Assembly: GCA_964443825.1 (NCBI GenBank)
Contig: CAYUEV010000009.1
Span: 1 to 39,370 of the forward strand
Source of the DNA: UBA1081 sp964443825
GTDB taxonomy: Bacteria > Bacillota > Clostridia > Oscillospirales > Acutalibacteraceae
Direction: 5' to 3'
Length of the DNA: 39,370 nt
Each line of letters begins with the position of its first letter. Positions within the stretch are counted from its first letter, which is position 1. Positions 17,987 through 25,837 of the stretch are shown in pieces. A model generated the notes under the pieces. It saw nothing but the letters and a program-made list of their open reading frames with translations. It had not been told where the DNA came from and made no database searches. Made by a program: the position numbers and the translations under genes.

Positions 17987-18704
17987 AATTTTAGGCGTTT
18001 TGGGCGGTTTGGGACCTTTGGCCACCGTTTATTTTATGGATATGACGGTAAAAATGACGGACGCTCTAAAGGATCAGGACCATATCCCCATGATAGTCGT
18101 AAACGACCCCACCATACCCGACAGGACGGATTTTATTTTAGATAAAAACAAACCGAACCCGCTGCCTAAAATGATAGAATCCGCTAAAATCCTTGAGAAC
18201 GCGGGGGCGGATATAATAGTCATGCCGTGCAATACGGCTCATTTCTTTTACAGCGAAATAGAAAAAAGCGTAAATATCCCGATGATTCACATTATCGACT
18301 CCGCGGTAGAGCGCGCCGTAAAAGACGCTCCCCGGGAAAACCCCGTTAAAATAGGCGTTATGGCCACCAAGGGGACTATAATTTCGGGGGCTTACAGGGA
18401 CGTTATAAATAAATACGACGGGATTTATATCGAGCCTTCGGAAGGCGATCTTCGGGATCTTTCCGATATAATTTACAACGAGGTAAAGAGCGGAAAAGAA
18501 CCCGACGTTAAAAAGTTCCTTTCGATAGCGGAAAACCTAAGAAATCGCGGCGCCGACAAGGTGATTTTGGGCTGCACGGAGCTTTCGATTATAGCGAGCG
18601 ACTACAATTTGTGCGAGGAATACCCATATTTTACGGATTCTTTAAAAGCTCTATCCGAAAAAGCGATAGCCATGTGCGGGAAACGCGTTAAAAATAAAAT
18701 ATAA
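17970..18704 (+). CDS. racD: aspartate/glutamate racemase family protein, probable aspartate racemase
   Basis: A 244-residue PLP-independent racemase. It has GVLGGLGPLAT at the N terminus and the two-cysteine acid/base pair: Cys87 in MPCNTAH and Cys202 in LGCTELS. The N-terminal GGLGP form is typical of aspartate racemases, whereas MurI glutamate racemases usually read FDSGxGG. It would convert L-Asp to D-Asp for the upstream ligase, whose last 17 bases it overlaps, so the two are translationally linked. The window shows no murI; this enzyme need not replace it. Confidence 0.85.
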   Translation: MKKENKILGVLGGLGPLATVYFMDMTVKMTDALKDQDHIPMIVVNDPTIPDRTDFILDKNKPNPLPKMIESAKILENAGADIIVMPCNTAHFFYSEIEKSVNIPMIHIIDSAVERAVKDAPRENPVKIGVMATKGTIISGAYRDVINKYDGIYIEPSEGDLRDLSDIIYNEVKSGKEPDVKKFLSIAENLRNRGADKVILGCTELSIIASDYNLCEEYPYFTDSLKALSEKAIAMCGKRVKNKI

Positions 18705-18717
18705 ACGGGGAATAATT

Positions 18718-20562
18718 ATGTGCGGATTCGTGGGATTCTTTAACGAGAGTCGAGATACGGAATTTAACAATAAAACGGTAAGGGATATGGCCGACAGAAT
18801 TGCCCACAGAGGGCCCGACCAGGACGACTACTACGTCGACGACAATATATCTCTGGGCTTTAGACGCTTGAGCATAATCGACCTTTCGGGCGGCTCTCAG
18901 CCTATTTATAATGAGGACAAATCAAAAGTCCTTCTTTTTAACGGCGAAATATATAATTATAAGGAGTTAAGAAGCGATCTTGTTTTAAAGGGGCATAAAT
19001 TTAAGACGAACACCGACTCCGAAACGCTCGTGCACGGCTACGAGGAGTACGGGAAAGATATGCTTTTAAGGCTTCGCGGGATGTTCGCTTTCGTAATTTG
19101 GGACAAAAAAGAAAACAAACTCTTTGGGGCGAGGGATATTTTCGGCATTAAACCGTTTTTCTACTATAAGAACGGCGAAACGTTTATGTTCGCGTCCGAA
19201 ATCAAGGCGTTTTTGGGGAATCCCCGCTTTGAAAAAGAGCTTAACCGCGAGAGGATACCCGAATACCTCTGCTTCGAGTATATCCCGTCCGAGGAAACTC
19301 TTTTTAAAAACGTGTATAAAGTCCCGCCGGCGACATATTTTGAGTACAAAAACGGCGAAATGACCTTCGGGAAGTATTACGACATAAAATACAATATAGA
19401 TTACGAAAAAACGCTCGCGGATTGGGAAGATATTATAGCCGAAACGTTTGAGGGTTCCACCCTGGCTCACGGCATAGCGGACGTCGAGGTCGGGTGCTTT
19501 TTGTCAAGCGGCGTCGACTCAAGCTACGTCGCCAAGGAAATGGCCAAAAACAATAAAGTCAAGACGTTTTCGGTGGGATATTCCGAGGAGCGGTACTCTG
19601 AGCTTAAATACGCCAAAGACTTCGCCGACACGATAGGCGTTTTAAACTTCTCTAAAAAAATATCCGCCGACGAGTTTTTTGAAGCCGTTCCCAAGATTCA
19701 ATACTACATGGACGAGCCTCTTCCTAATCCTTCCGCCGTGCCGCTTTACTTTTTAACGAAACTCGCCTCGGAACAGGTAAAGGTCGTGTTGTCCGGGGAG
19801 GGGGCGGACGAGCTTTTCGGCGGCTACGCGTACTATAAAGACCCTCTCAACTTTGAAAACTACAAAAAGCTCCCCAAATCCATAAGAAAAGCGGCGGGCG
19901 GTATGGCGGAGAAGCTCCCGCGCTTTCACGGCAGGCGATTTCTTATGAGAGGGGCTTTGGATATTGAGGAGAGCTTTATCAGGAACAATTACGTTTTCCC
20001 CTTTGACGAGAGGAGCAAAGTCCTGAATCCCGATATTCCCGCCGCTAATCCGTCGGTATTCACAAAGCCTTTTTTCGATATGGCGAAAGGCGAGGACGAC
20101 GTTACAAAAATGCAATTAGCCGATATAAAGACGTGGCTCCCGGAGGATATTTTGGTTAAGGCGGACAGAATGTCAATGGCGAACTCCCTTGAATTGAGAG
20201 TGCCGTTTCTCGACAAGGAGATGCTTAAAGTCGCTCTTTCGATACCGAGCGAATACAGAGTGAGCAAAGAGGAAACCAAAATCGCCCTGAGAGGGGCGGC
20301 TCTTAAACAGCTGCCCGAAAAGACCGCCAATATGCCGAAAACGGGCTTTTTAACGCCTTTAAACGACTGGCTGAGACGCGACAAGTACTACGGCATGGTA
20401 AAAGAGGTCTTCGAAAGCCAAACGGCCAAAGAGTTCTTTAACGTAAACTACATAAACGGCCTTCTCGATAACCACAAATCGGGAAAAGAAAAAAACATGA
20501 AGAGAATATGGTCGATTTACTGTTTTATACTTTGGCGCGACAACTACTTTAAAAACGCCTAA
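18718..20562 (+). CDS. asnB: asparagine synthetase, glutamine-hydrolysing (possible D-Asp amidating AsnH-type)
   Basis: A 614-residue class II amidotransferase. The N-terminal glutaminase starts MCGFVGF with the nucleophile Cys2 and has AHRGPDQ and NGEIYNY. The C-terminal synthetase domain has the ATP-pyrophosphatase loop SSGVDSS (263-269) and LSGEGADELFGGY. It starts 13 bases after the racemase with GGGGAA upstream, so it is the third gene of the operon. In L. lactis an asparagine synthetase (AsnH) amidates the D-Asp of the peptidoglycan cross-bridge, and this position after a D-Asp ligase and racemase suggests the same role. Ordinary L-asparagine synthesis cannot be excluded from sequence alone. 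Confidence 0.93.
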   Translation: MCGFVGFFNESRDTEFNNKTVRDMADRIAHRGPDQDDYYVDDNISLGFRRLSIIDLSGGSQPIYNEDKSKVLLFNGEIYNYKELRSDLVLKGHKFKTNTDSETLVHGYEEYGKDMLLRLRGMFAFVIWDKKENKLFGARDIFGIKPFFYYKNGETFMFASEIKAFLGNPRFEKELNRERIPEYLCFEYIPSEETLFKNVYKVPPATYFEYKNGEMTFGKYYDIKYNIDYEKTLADWEDIIAETFEGSTLAHGIADVEVGCFLSSGVDSSYVAKEMAKNNKVKTFSVGYSEERYSELKYAKDFADTIGVLNFSKKISADEFFEAVPKIQYYMDEPLPNPSAVPLYFLTKLASEQVKVVLSGEGADELFGGYAYYKDPLNFENYKKLPKSIRKAAGGMAEKLPRFHGRRFLMRGALDIEESFIRNNYVFPFDERSKVLNPDIPAANPSVFTKPFFDMAKGEDDVTKMQLADIKTWLPEDILVKADRMSMANSLELRVPFLDKEMLKVALSIPSEYRVSKEETKIALRGAALKQLPEKTANMPKTGFLTPLNDWLRRDKYYGMVKEVFESQTAKEFFNVNYINGLLDNHKSGKEKNMKRIWSIYCFILWRDNYFKNA

Positions 20563-20604
20563 GGCGCCGACCGCGCGCCGGGGAGCCGGCGTATTATTGG
20601 ATAA

Positions 20605-20655
20605 AACAAAAAAGCGCGGGGAACGCTTTCTTTACGTTTCCGGGCGCTTTTTAAA
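20605..20655. terminator. bidirectional rho-independent terminator
   Basis: AAAAAGCGC (20609-20617) pairs with GCGCTTTTT (20644-20652); inside it GGAACG pairs with CGTTTCC with one bulge. A and T runs flank both sides, so it can serve asnB on the plus strand and the convergent metallophosphatase gene on the minus strand. Confidence 0.8.
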
Positions 20656-20679
20656 ATAAAAAAATCGTCGGGCGTTGGG

Positions 20680-20744
20680 CAAACCCGTCGATCGGTCGTC
20701 AAAGCCGTCGGACAGCAGTCAAACCCGTCGGTCGGCCGTCAAAG
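20680..20744. repeat. two direct copies of a 25-bp unit at 40-bp period
   Basis: CAAACCCGTCG...CGTCAAAG occurs at 20680-20704 and 20720-20744, identical at 23 of 25 positions. It lies between the terminator and the stop of the minus-strand metallophosphatase gene. Further GTCGG and GTCAAA pieces fill the space between. Only two copies are present; function unknown. Confidence 0.65.
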
Positions 20745-20754
20745 ACGCTTTAAA

Positions 20755-21945
20755 TCACACCGAAAATTTAAGGCTAAGGGAGTTCTCCGACTCGTTGTTC
20801 CAAAATCCTCTCGCCTTAATGTTTAGGACGTAATCGCCTTTTTTTGGCTTTTTTAAGTCTAATTTCAGCGTCTCGGGCATATCGTAAAGATAATAACCCG
20901 ACCAGATGGCCGCCTGATTTATAATTATCCCGTCGGTATTTTTGATTGTGATAATATAGTCGTTCACCCGATCCTCGTCTATTTCGGCCCGGTCAAACTC
21001 AACGGTCATGGAGTCGTCTGAAATTTTAACGTTCGCGACCGCGTTTTCTTTAAAGCGCGGTTTTATTTTGGTTTTATACCTTCTGTCAGTGTAGATAAAA
21101 GACGAAGGGTCGTAAGGTTTATCGATATTCCATATATAAGGAAAAAATTTCCCGCTTAAAATATCAAACGGCAGAACTCTCACTCTGTTTTCGCTATCGG
21201 CCTCGACTATTAAAAACTGTGCGCAAAGATCGGCGTCGGGCGGAACCGTACCGTAAATTTTATCGAACTCGTCAAGCTCAAAATAAGAGAGAGAACCCGT
21301 CCCGAAACTCGTAAAATACTTTTGGTGGACGCTTCTGGGGTCGTTGATCGGAGCGTGAGAGTGACCCGAAAAGTCGATAACCTGCGGGTAATTCATCAAA
21401 ACGGGGTAAAGGTCGTCCTCTCCCCAGTTAATACTGCCGTAAACCGTGCCGGAGATATGAGGATGCTGGAAAAAGAAAATCGGCCTATAGGGGTTCTCGT
21501 CCGCCGCTCGGCTTAAAGCGTCCTGTGAAAATTTAATCTCGTCCTCCAAAAACCGGCAGCCCTTAGTGGTTGAAACCGATATAAAGTGAAAGCCTTTTAT
21601 CACCTTATGGGCGTTCTCGTTCATCTTAAAAACGCGTCTAAAACGCTCGCGGGCGATTTCTTCCCCGGCTATGTACTCGTGACTCGCCAGTGAAATCGTC
21701 GCGTCGGTTTCTTTTTTTACGCATTCGTCCAGAACCGACTTAAAATCGAACATTTCGGCCTCTTCCCCGCGGTCGGTAAAATCCCCCACAAAAAACATGG
21801 CGTCTATATTTTTGTAGGATTCGTTTTCGGCGTAAGAGTAAGCGTCCCGTATTCCCTTTTTAAGCCTTAACAGTTCCTTGCGGGAAGGGTCTTTGCCCGC
21901 GTGCACGTCGCTCATTACCGTAAATCTTAATATCGGGTTAAACAT
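20755..21945 (-). CDS. calcineurin-like metallophosphatase with C-terminal beta-rich domain
   Basis: A 396-residue protein of the calcineurin-like phosphoesterase fold. The metal motifs are SDVHAG (Asp13, His15), GDFTDRG (Gly54-Asp58), QHPH and FSGHSH (Gly194-His197). The usual GNH(E/D) block reads ASHE (Ala87-Glu90), with Ser88 in place of the metal-bridging Asn, so the dinuclear site may be altered. After about residue 260 comes a probable beta-sandwich domain ending in MKARGFWNNESENSLSLKF-like strands. There is no signal peptide, so it is probably cytoplasmic; the substrate is unknown. It follows the C_GCAxxG_C_C gene by 48 bases on the same strand. Confidence 0.8.
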   Translation of the reverse strand: MFNPILRFTVMSDVHAGKDPSRKELLRLKKGIRDAYSYAENESYKNIDAMFFVGDFTDRGEEAEMFDFKSVLDECVKKETDATISLASHEYIAGEEIARERFRRVFKMNENAHKVIKGFHFISVSTTKGCRFLEDEIKFSQDALSRAADENPYRPIFFFQHPHISGTVYGSINWGEDDLYPVLMNYPQVIDFSGHSHAPINDPRSVHQKYFTSFGTGSLSYFELDEFDKIYGTVPPDADLCAQFLIVEADSENRVRVLPFDILSGKFFPYIWNIDKPYDPSSFIYTDRRYKTKIKPRFKENAVANVKISDDSMTVEFDRAEIDEDRVNDYIITIKNTDGIIINQAAIWSGYYLYDMPETLKLDLKKPKKGDYVLNIKARGFWNNESENSLSLKFSV

Positions 21946-21993
21946 AAACTCCCGGCGCCGACCGCGACGTCTATGCGGCGGCGTTTTCCTTTC

Positions 21994-22437
21994 TCAGGCG
22001 TTTTTAAGAAAATTTTCGAGTATCTCCGCGCAGTCGCCTATAAATTTAGCGCATGGGCGGGTTTTATAGAAGTTTTCGTCCCTTACGGACGGTTCGGGAG
22101 GACTCTCGCCTTTTATATTTAAAAGCTCTTTGCAGATATAGCTCCTGTTTTTACTTTTAAACTCCAGCGCGATTTTCTGCACCGACTTATAAAGTTCCTT
22201 TTTGCCCTCGTAATCGTCGGGGTCGGAATATCCGTTTAAAAGCCCCAGGACGATAAAACATCCCGAGAGCGCCCCGCACATTTCTCTTAACCTTCCCGCG
22301 CCGCCTCCAAACGGAGACGCGATTTTTAATAAAACGTTCAAAGGCAGATTAACCTCGTCCGAAAACGCGCCCGCCGCGGACTGCGCGCAGTTGTAGCCTT
22401 TTAAAAACAGGCTTTCCGCCAGCTCTCTTTTAGTCAT
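21994..22437 (-). CDS. C_GCAxxG_C_C family redox protein
   Basis: A 147-residue protein with the family's spaced cysteines: Cys17 in GYNCAQS, Cys54 in REMCGALSG, Cys60, one near 101 (YICKELL), and two near the C terminus in RPCAKFIGDC. The glycine-rich PFGGGAGRLREMCG segment is characteristic. Members are presumed to bind a metal, Fe-S cluster or redox cofactor, but their function is not established. The ATG overlaps the mrp stop by four bases (ATGA), so it is translationally coupled to an Fe-S carrier ATPase, which fits a role in cluster handling or electron transfer. Confidence 0.85.
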   Translation of the reverse strand: MTKRELAESLFLKGYNCAQSAAGAFSDEVNLPLNVLLKIASPFGGGAGRLREMCGALSGCFIVLGLLNGYSDPDDYEGKKELYKSVQKIALEFKSKNRSYICKELLNIKGESPPEPSVRDENFYKTRPCAKFIGDCAEILENFLKNA

Positions 22438-23243
22438 AGGTTATCGGCGATATTTTCAAGGTAATCCCCCTCGAAAAGCTCGATAAGACCTCTGTCGGTC
22501 TGACGCGCCAAATCCGGGTCTATGGGGATTTTAGCGGTAAGCGGAATATTGAAATCGCGGGCTAATTTTTCGAGATTGCTCTCTCCAAAAATGAAATATT
22601 GTTTTTTACAGTCCGGGCAGACGAAATAAGACATATTCTCGACAAGAGCCAAAACGGGAATATCCATAAGGCGCGCCATATTCACGGCTTTAGTCACTAT
22701 CATCGAAACAAGATCCTGCGGGGAGGTCACGACTATAACGCCGTCCACGGGTATACTTTGAAAGCATGTAAGCGGCACGTCGCCCGTTCCCGGGGGCATA
22801 TCGACAAAAAGGTAGTCTATATCTTTCCAGACGACGTCCGTCCAGAACTGCTTGACGGCCCCCGCGATTACGGGTCCGCGCCAGACTACCGGGTCCGTGT
22901 CGTTTTCCAAAAGAAGATTTAACGAGATAATATCTATTCCCGTCTTTGACTTAACGGGGAAAATCTCGGAATCGGTCCCCGTCGCCTTCTCATGAATACC
23001 GAAGGCTTTTGGTATCGAAGGGCCCGTTATATCCGCGTCGAGAATACCCGCGTTAAACCCCCGCCTTCTCATAATGACGGCCAAAAGCGACGTTACAAGC
23101 GATTTCCCGACGCCGCCTTTTCCGCTTATAACGCCGATTACTTTGTTGACGCGGCTTAACTCGTTAGGACTTTCTTTTAAAGGCGCTTCCTCGCACGAGC
23201 GGTTTTCGGGGCAGGAAGAGCAGTTGTTGTCGCACTCGGGCAT
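22434..23243 (-). CDS. mrp: Mrp/NBP35 family Fe-S cluster carrier ATPase
   Basis: A 269-residue P-loop ATPase that assembles or carries Fe-S clusters. GKGGVGKS (41-48) is the deviant Walker A, DADITGPS and FVDMPPGTGD follow, and VENMSYFVCPDC holds the C-terminal Cys209/Cys212 pair that bridges a cluster between subunits. The N terminus carries four cysteines (4, 8, 11, 17) in CX3CX2CX5C, like the N-terminal cluster-binding segment of NBP35-type members. ATG at 23243 has GGAG eight bases upstream. It heads a probable operon with the C_GCAxxG_C_C protein and possibly the metallophosphatase. Confidence 0.93.
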   Translation of the reverse strand: MPECDNNCSSCPENRSCEEAPLKESPNELSRVNKVIGVISGKGGVGKSLVTSLLAVIMRRRGFNAGILDADITGPSIPKAFGIHEKATGTDSEIFPVKSKTGIDIISLNLLLENDTDPVVWRGPVIAGAVKQFWTDVVWKDIDYLFVDMPPGTGDVPLTCFQSIPVDGVIVVTSPQDLVSMIVTKAVNMARLMDIPVLALVENMSYFVCPDCKKQYFIFGESNLEKLARDFNIPLTAKIPIDPDLARQTDRGLIELFEGDYLENIADNL

Positions 23244-23299
23244 TTTTAAGACTCCATTCTTTTATGAGTGTCGGAATTGTAAAACTTTTATAAACGTCG

Positions 23300-23417
23300 G
23301 AACCGCAAAACGGCCGGTTTGTTATAATACCGGTCGGCGATTATCGAAGAGCGATTAGTAAGTAGCAAACGGCGATTAACATGCGCAGGATGATAGACGA
23401 TAGATACCGGCTGTTTT
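23300..23417. repeat. candidate small inverted-repeat element
   Basis: AAAACGGCCGGT (23307-23318) and ACCGGCTGTTTT (23406-23417) are inverted copies matching at 11 of 12 positions about 100 bases apart. Between them are AGCGATTAG (23350-23358) and two GGCGATTA pieces. AACCGCAAAACGGCCGG (from 23301) recurs with two changes at 24913. The layout resembles a decayed miniature element or a dispersed intergenic repeat. It fills most of the 213-base gap between mrp and the SPFH gene. Confidence 0.5.
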
Positions 23418-23456
23418 ATAATTTAACGTCTAAAACGCAATACTAACGTCCGTGCT

Positions 23457-24389
23457 TTAGGATTTGTCTTTAAACATTTCGCCCGCGGAGACGGCTAAGG
23501 AGGCGAGACCCTGTATGTCCGAGGGGATAATAATTTTGGTCGCTTTGCCGTTCGCCGCCTGAGAGAAAGCGTCCAGACTTTTAAGCGTTAAGACTTCTTT
23601 TGTAGGTTCCGACTCGTTTAAAAGCTTAATACTCTCGCCTTTCGCCCTTCCCACGGCGACTATGGCCTGAGCTTCGCCCTCGGCCTCTTTTATTTTAGCC
23701 TCCTTAATGGCCTCCGCGTGGAGGATCGCCGCCTGCTTCTCGCCTTCGGCGGCTAAAATTTGAGACTCCTTCTGCCCTTCGGCGACTAAAATCTTACTTT
23801 GCTTCTCGCCTTCCGCTTTGAGGATCGCCTCTCTTCTCTCGCGCTCCGCTTTCATTTGCTTTTCCATCGCGTCCTGAATCTCTTTGGGCGGAAAGATGTT
23901 TTTAAGTTCCACTCTGTTGACCTTAATTCCCCAGGGGTCGGTCGCCTCGTCGAGAATGCCCCTGATTTTGGCGTTAATAACGTCCCTGGACGTAAGAGTG
24001 TGGTCAAGCTCCATATCGCCTATAATGTTTCTTAAAGTCGTGGCGGTCAGGTTTTCGATGGCCGACAGGGGCTGCTCCACGCCGTAAGCGTAAAGTTTCG
24101 GGTCCGTGATTTGATAAAACACCACCGTGTCGATCTGCATTGTTACGTTGTCTTTCGTTATAACGGGCTGGGGCGGGAAATCGGCGACTTTTTCCTTTAA
24201 AGACACGGATTTTGAAACCCTCTCTATAAAGGGAATCTTGACGTGAAGCCCCGTCTGCCACGTGCATTTATAAGCGCCTAAACGTTCTATGACGTAAGCT
24301 TTCGACTGAGGCACGATTTTAATGTTGGCTACGACTAAGCCTAAGAATAAAATAACGACTACAAGAACGCATATAAGAACGGCGACCAT
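23457..24389 (-). CDS. SPFH/band 7 (stomatin-like, QmcA type) membrane protein
   Basis: A 310-residue membrane-scaffold protein. Residues 1-23 are one hydrophobic anchor, then the band 7 domain (about 24-185) with VIERLGAYK, the PPQPVITKDNV segment and NRVELKNIFPP, then a long charged coiled-coil with repeated AEGEKQ units, and a C-terminal hydrophobic tail LASLAVSAG. Such proteins form membrane rings or microdomains. I set the start at ATG 24389, eight bases from AAGGAG at 24398-24403; a GTG at 24398 falls inside that site. The NfeD-type gene lies 13 bases upstream, the classical SPFH-NfeD pairing. Confidence 0.92.
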   Translation of the reverse strand: MVAVLICVLVVVILFLGLVVANIKIVPQSKAYVIERLGAYKCTWQTGLHVKIPFIERVSKSVSLKEKVADFPPQPVITKDNVTMQIDTVVFYQITDPKLYAYGVEQPLSAIENLTATTLRNIIGDMELDHTLTSRDVINAKIRGILDEATDPWGIKVNRVELKNIFPPKEIQDAMEKQMKAERERREAILKAEGEKQSKILVAEGQKESQILAAEGEKQAAILHAEAIKEAKIKEAEGEAQAIVAVGRAKGESIKLLNESEPTKEVLTLKSLDAFSQAANGKATKIIIPSDIQGLASLAVSAGEMFKDKS

Positions 24390-24402
24390 AAAATCCACTC
24401 CT

Positions 24403-24849
24403 TTATTTTGTGTTTTTTATATTTTCAACGACAAGTTTTACGCCCTTTATTTCGAGAACCCTGACCCGCTCGTTTTCGTCTATAACGGAGCCGTCGGACG
24501 ATTTGGCGGACCACAAAGAGCCCTGCACCTTGACTTTCCCCAGACCCTTGATATTGTCTATGGTTTCGGTTACTATCCCCGTTTTTCCAATGGCCATATC
24601 GGCGTTCGTGGGGACTTTTTTGTCGTTTACCGTTTTTTTTACTATCGGGCGGGTGATTATCAGGCATACTGCCGAAACGGCGAAAAAGACGACGACCTGA
24701 AGCCAGACGGGAGCGTTAAAAAGAGAGAAAATAAGCGACATGAGCGCGCCCGCCGCGAACCAGATCGAAACGAGCTGAACCGTAGCGAGTTCCGCTACGA
24801 CCATAACGATAAAAAGTATAAGCCAGAAAATACGAACGTAAGTAATCAT
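24403..24849 (-). CDS. NfeD family membrane protein
   Basis: A 148-residue partner of the SPFH protein. Three or more hydrophobic segments occupy residues 5-70, and the C-terminal half is the OB-fold-like NfeD domain (MAIGKTGIVTETIDN, GKVKVQGSLWSAKS, VRVLEIKGVKLVVE). The short form without a ClpP-like protease domain is typical of the NfeD1b group found next to SPFH genes. The pair probably organises a membrane microdomain or controls membrane-protein quality. Confidence 0.9.
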   Translation of the reverse strand: MITYVRIFWLILFIVMVVAELATVQLVSIWFAAGALMSLIFSLFNAPVWLQVVVFFAVSAVCLIITRPIVKKTVNDKKVPTNADMAIGKTGIVTETIDNIKGLGKVKVQGSLWSAKSSDGSVIDENERVRVLEIKGVKLVVENIKNTK

Positions 24850-24870
24850 AATAACGAACCGATTTTAAAC

Positions 24871-24932
24871 AGCGATTAGCGGTTAGTAATTAAATTAGGC
24901 GCCGGGCGCAAGAACCGTAAAACAGCCGGTTT
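24871..24932. repeat. dispersed intergenic repeat copy
   Basis: AGCGATTAG (24871-24879), a nearby GGTTAGTAATT, and AACCGTAAAACAGCCGG (24913-24929) all match sequences in the 23.3 kb gap; AGCGATTAG also recurs at 39234. This is most of the 82-base gap between the sirtuin and nfeD genes. Confidence 0.55.
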
Positions 24933-25654
24933 CAGCCGTCTAAGGAGCGCATGACCTCTCCCACTTTATCGTGAATGACAAGGGTGGCGATCGAGTCGGC
25001 GGGAGTACGGTCTTTGTTTATAAGAACAAGATCCCGGCCGTTAAAGTAGTTTATCATCCCGGCGGCGGGGTAGACGGTAAGAGAAGTCCCCGCGACAATA
25101 AGGGTCTCGGCGCGGGATATGGCGTCTAGCGCGCCCTCGACCACGGCGTCGTCAAGCCCTTCCCCGTAAAGGACCACGTCGGGCTTTACCACTCCCCCGC
25201 AGGAGCATAACGGAACGCCTTTTGTGTTAAGGATATAATCGAGCGGATAGAACTTCCCGCACTTTTGGCAGTAGTTTCTGTATACGCTTCCGTGAAGCTC
25301 ATATACTCTTTTGCTTCCCGCCTTGTAGTGAAGGCCGTCGATATTCTGAGTTACCGCGGCTTTTAATTTGCCCGCCCTTTCCAGCTCGGCGAGCTTTTTA
25401 TGAGCGTCGTTGGGGAGAGCGTCGGGGAAGAGCATTTTGTCTCTGTAAAAATCAAAGAATTTTTCGGTGTGATTCACAAAGTACTCGTGACTCAGCATCG
25501 TTTCCGGGGGAACGTCGTATTTTTCGTTGTAAAGCCCGTCTTGGCTCCTGAAGTCGGGAACGCCCGACTCCGTGCTCACTCCGGCCCCGCCAAAGAAGAC
25601 GATATTGTCGGATTTGTTTATAATCTCTTTAAATTTTTCAAGTTTTTCTGTCAT
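24932..25654 (-). CDS. cobB: NAD-dependent protein deacetylase, sirtuin family
   Basis: A 240-residue Sir2 enzyme that removes acyl groups from lysine using NAD. GGAGVSTESGVPDFRS (22-37) binds NAD, TQNIDGLH follows, His121 in ELHG is the catalytic base, and four zinc cysteines are present (129, 132, 150, 152), followed by GGVVKPDVVLYGE and GTSLTVYPAAG. I place the start at ATG 25654 with AGGCGG upstream, because the promoter at 25707-25735 would start the transcript near 25700. A longer frame reaching 25735 would begin inside that promoter. It is the first minus-strand gene before the NfeD/SPFH pair, with 82 bases between. Confidence 0.94.
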   Translation of the reverse strand: MTEKLEKFKEIINKSDNIVFFGGAGVSTESGVPDFRSQDGLYNEKYDVPPETMLSHEYFVNHTEKFFDFYRDKMLFPDALPNDAHKKLAELERAGKLKAAVTQNIDGLHYKAGSKRVYELHGSVYRNYCQKCGKFYPLDYILNTKGVPLCSCGGVVKPDVVLYGEGLDDAVVEGALDAISRAETLIVAGTSLTVYPAAGMINYFNGRDLVLINKDRTPADSIATLVIHDKVGEVMRSLDG

Positions 25655-25706
25655 GACGATTTCGCCGCCTCGTTTTAAAGCGCGTAAAGCCCGGAACTTT
25701 ACGGAT

Positions 25707-25735
25707 ATTATACAATAAATCCCAAAAATTTGCAA
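25707..25735 (-). promoter_or_regulatory. strong sigma-A promoter for the sirtuin gene
   Basis: On the minus strand, -35 TTGCAA (25730-25735), 17-base spacer, perfect -10 TATAAT (25707-25712). Confidence 0.78.
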
Positions 25736-25767
25736 CAGAAGAAAATTTTATAATTTTGTTTTTTTTA

Positions 25768-25796
25768 TTTACAAGCACGAATTTTTATAATATAAT
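25768..25796 (+). promoter_or_regulatory. strong sigma-A promoter for the miaB operon
   Basis: -35 TTTACA (25768-25773), 17-base spacer, perfect -10 TATAAT (25791-25796); expected start near 25803 and a leader of about 35 bases. It is divergent from the sirtuin promoter 32 bases away. Confidence 0.78.
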
Positions 25797-25837
25797 ATAT
25801 TAGTTAAAAAATAAATTTTTAGATCGCGAAAAGTGAA

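Noticed and set aside
20680..20744. CRISPR array
   Set aside because: Only two units, no regular spacers beyond one, and no cas genes.
25655..25735. N-terminal extension of the sirtuin
   Set aside because: It would start inside the -35 box of a near-consensus promoter; ATG 25654 begins just before the conserved fold.
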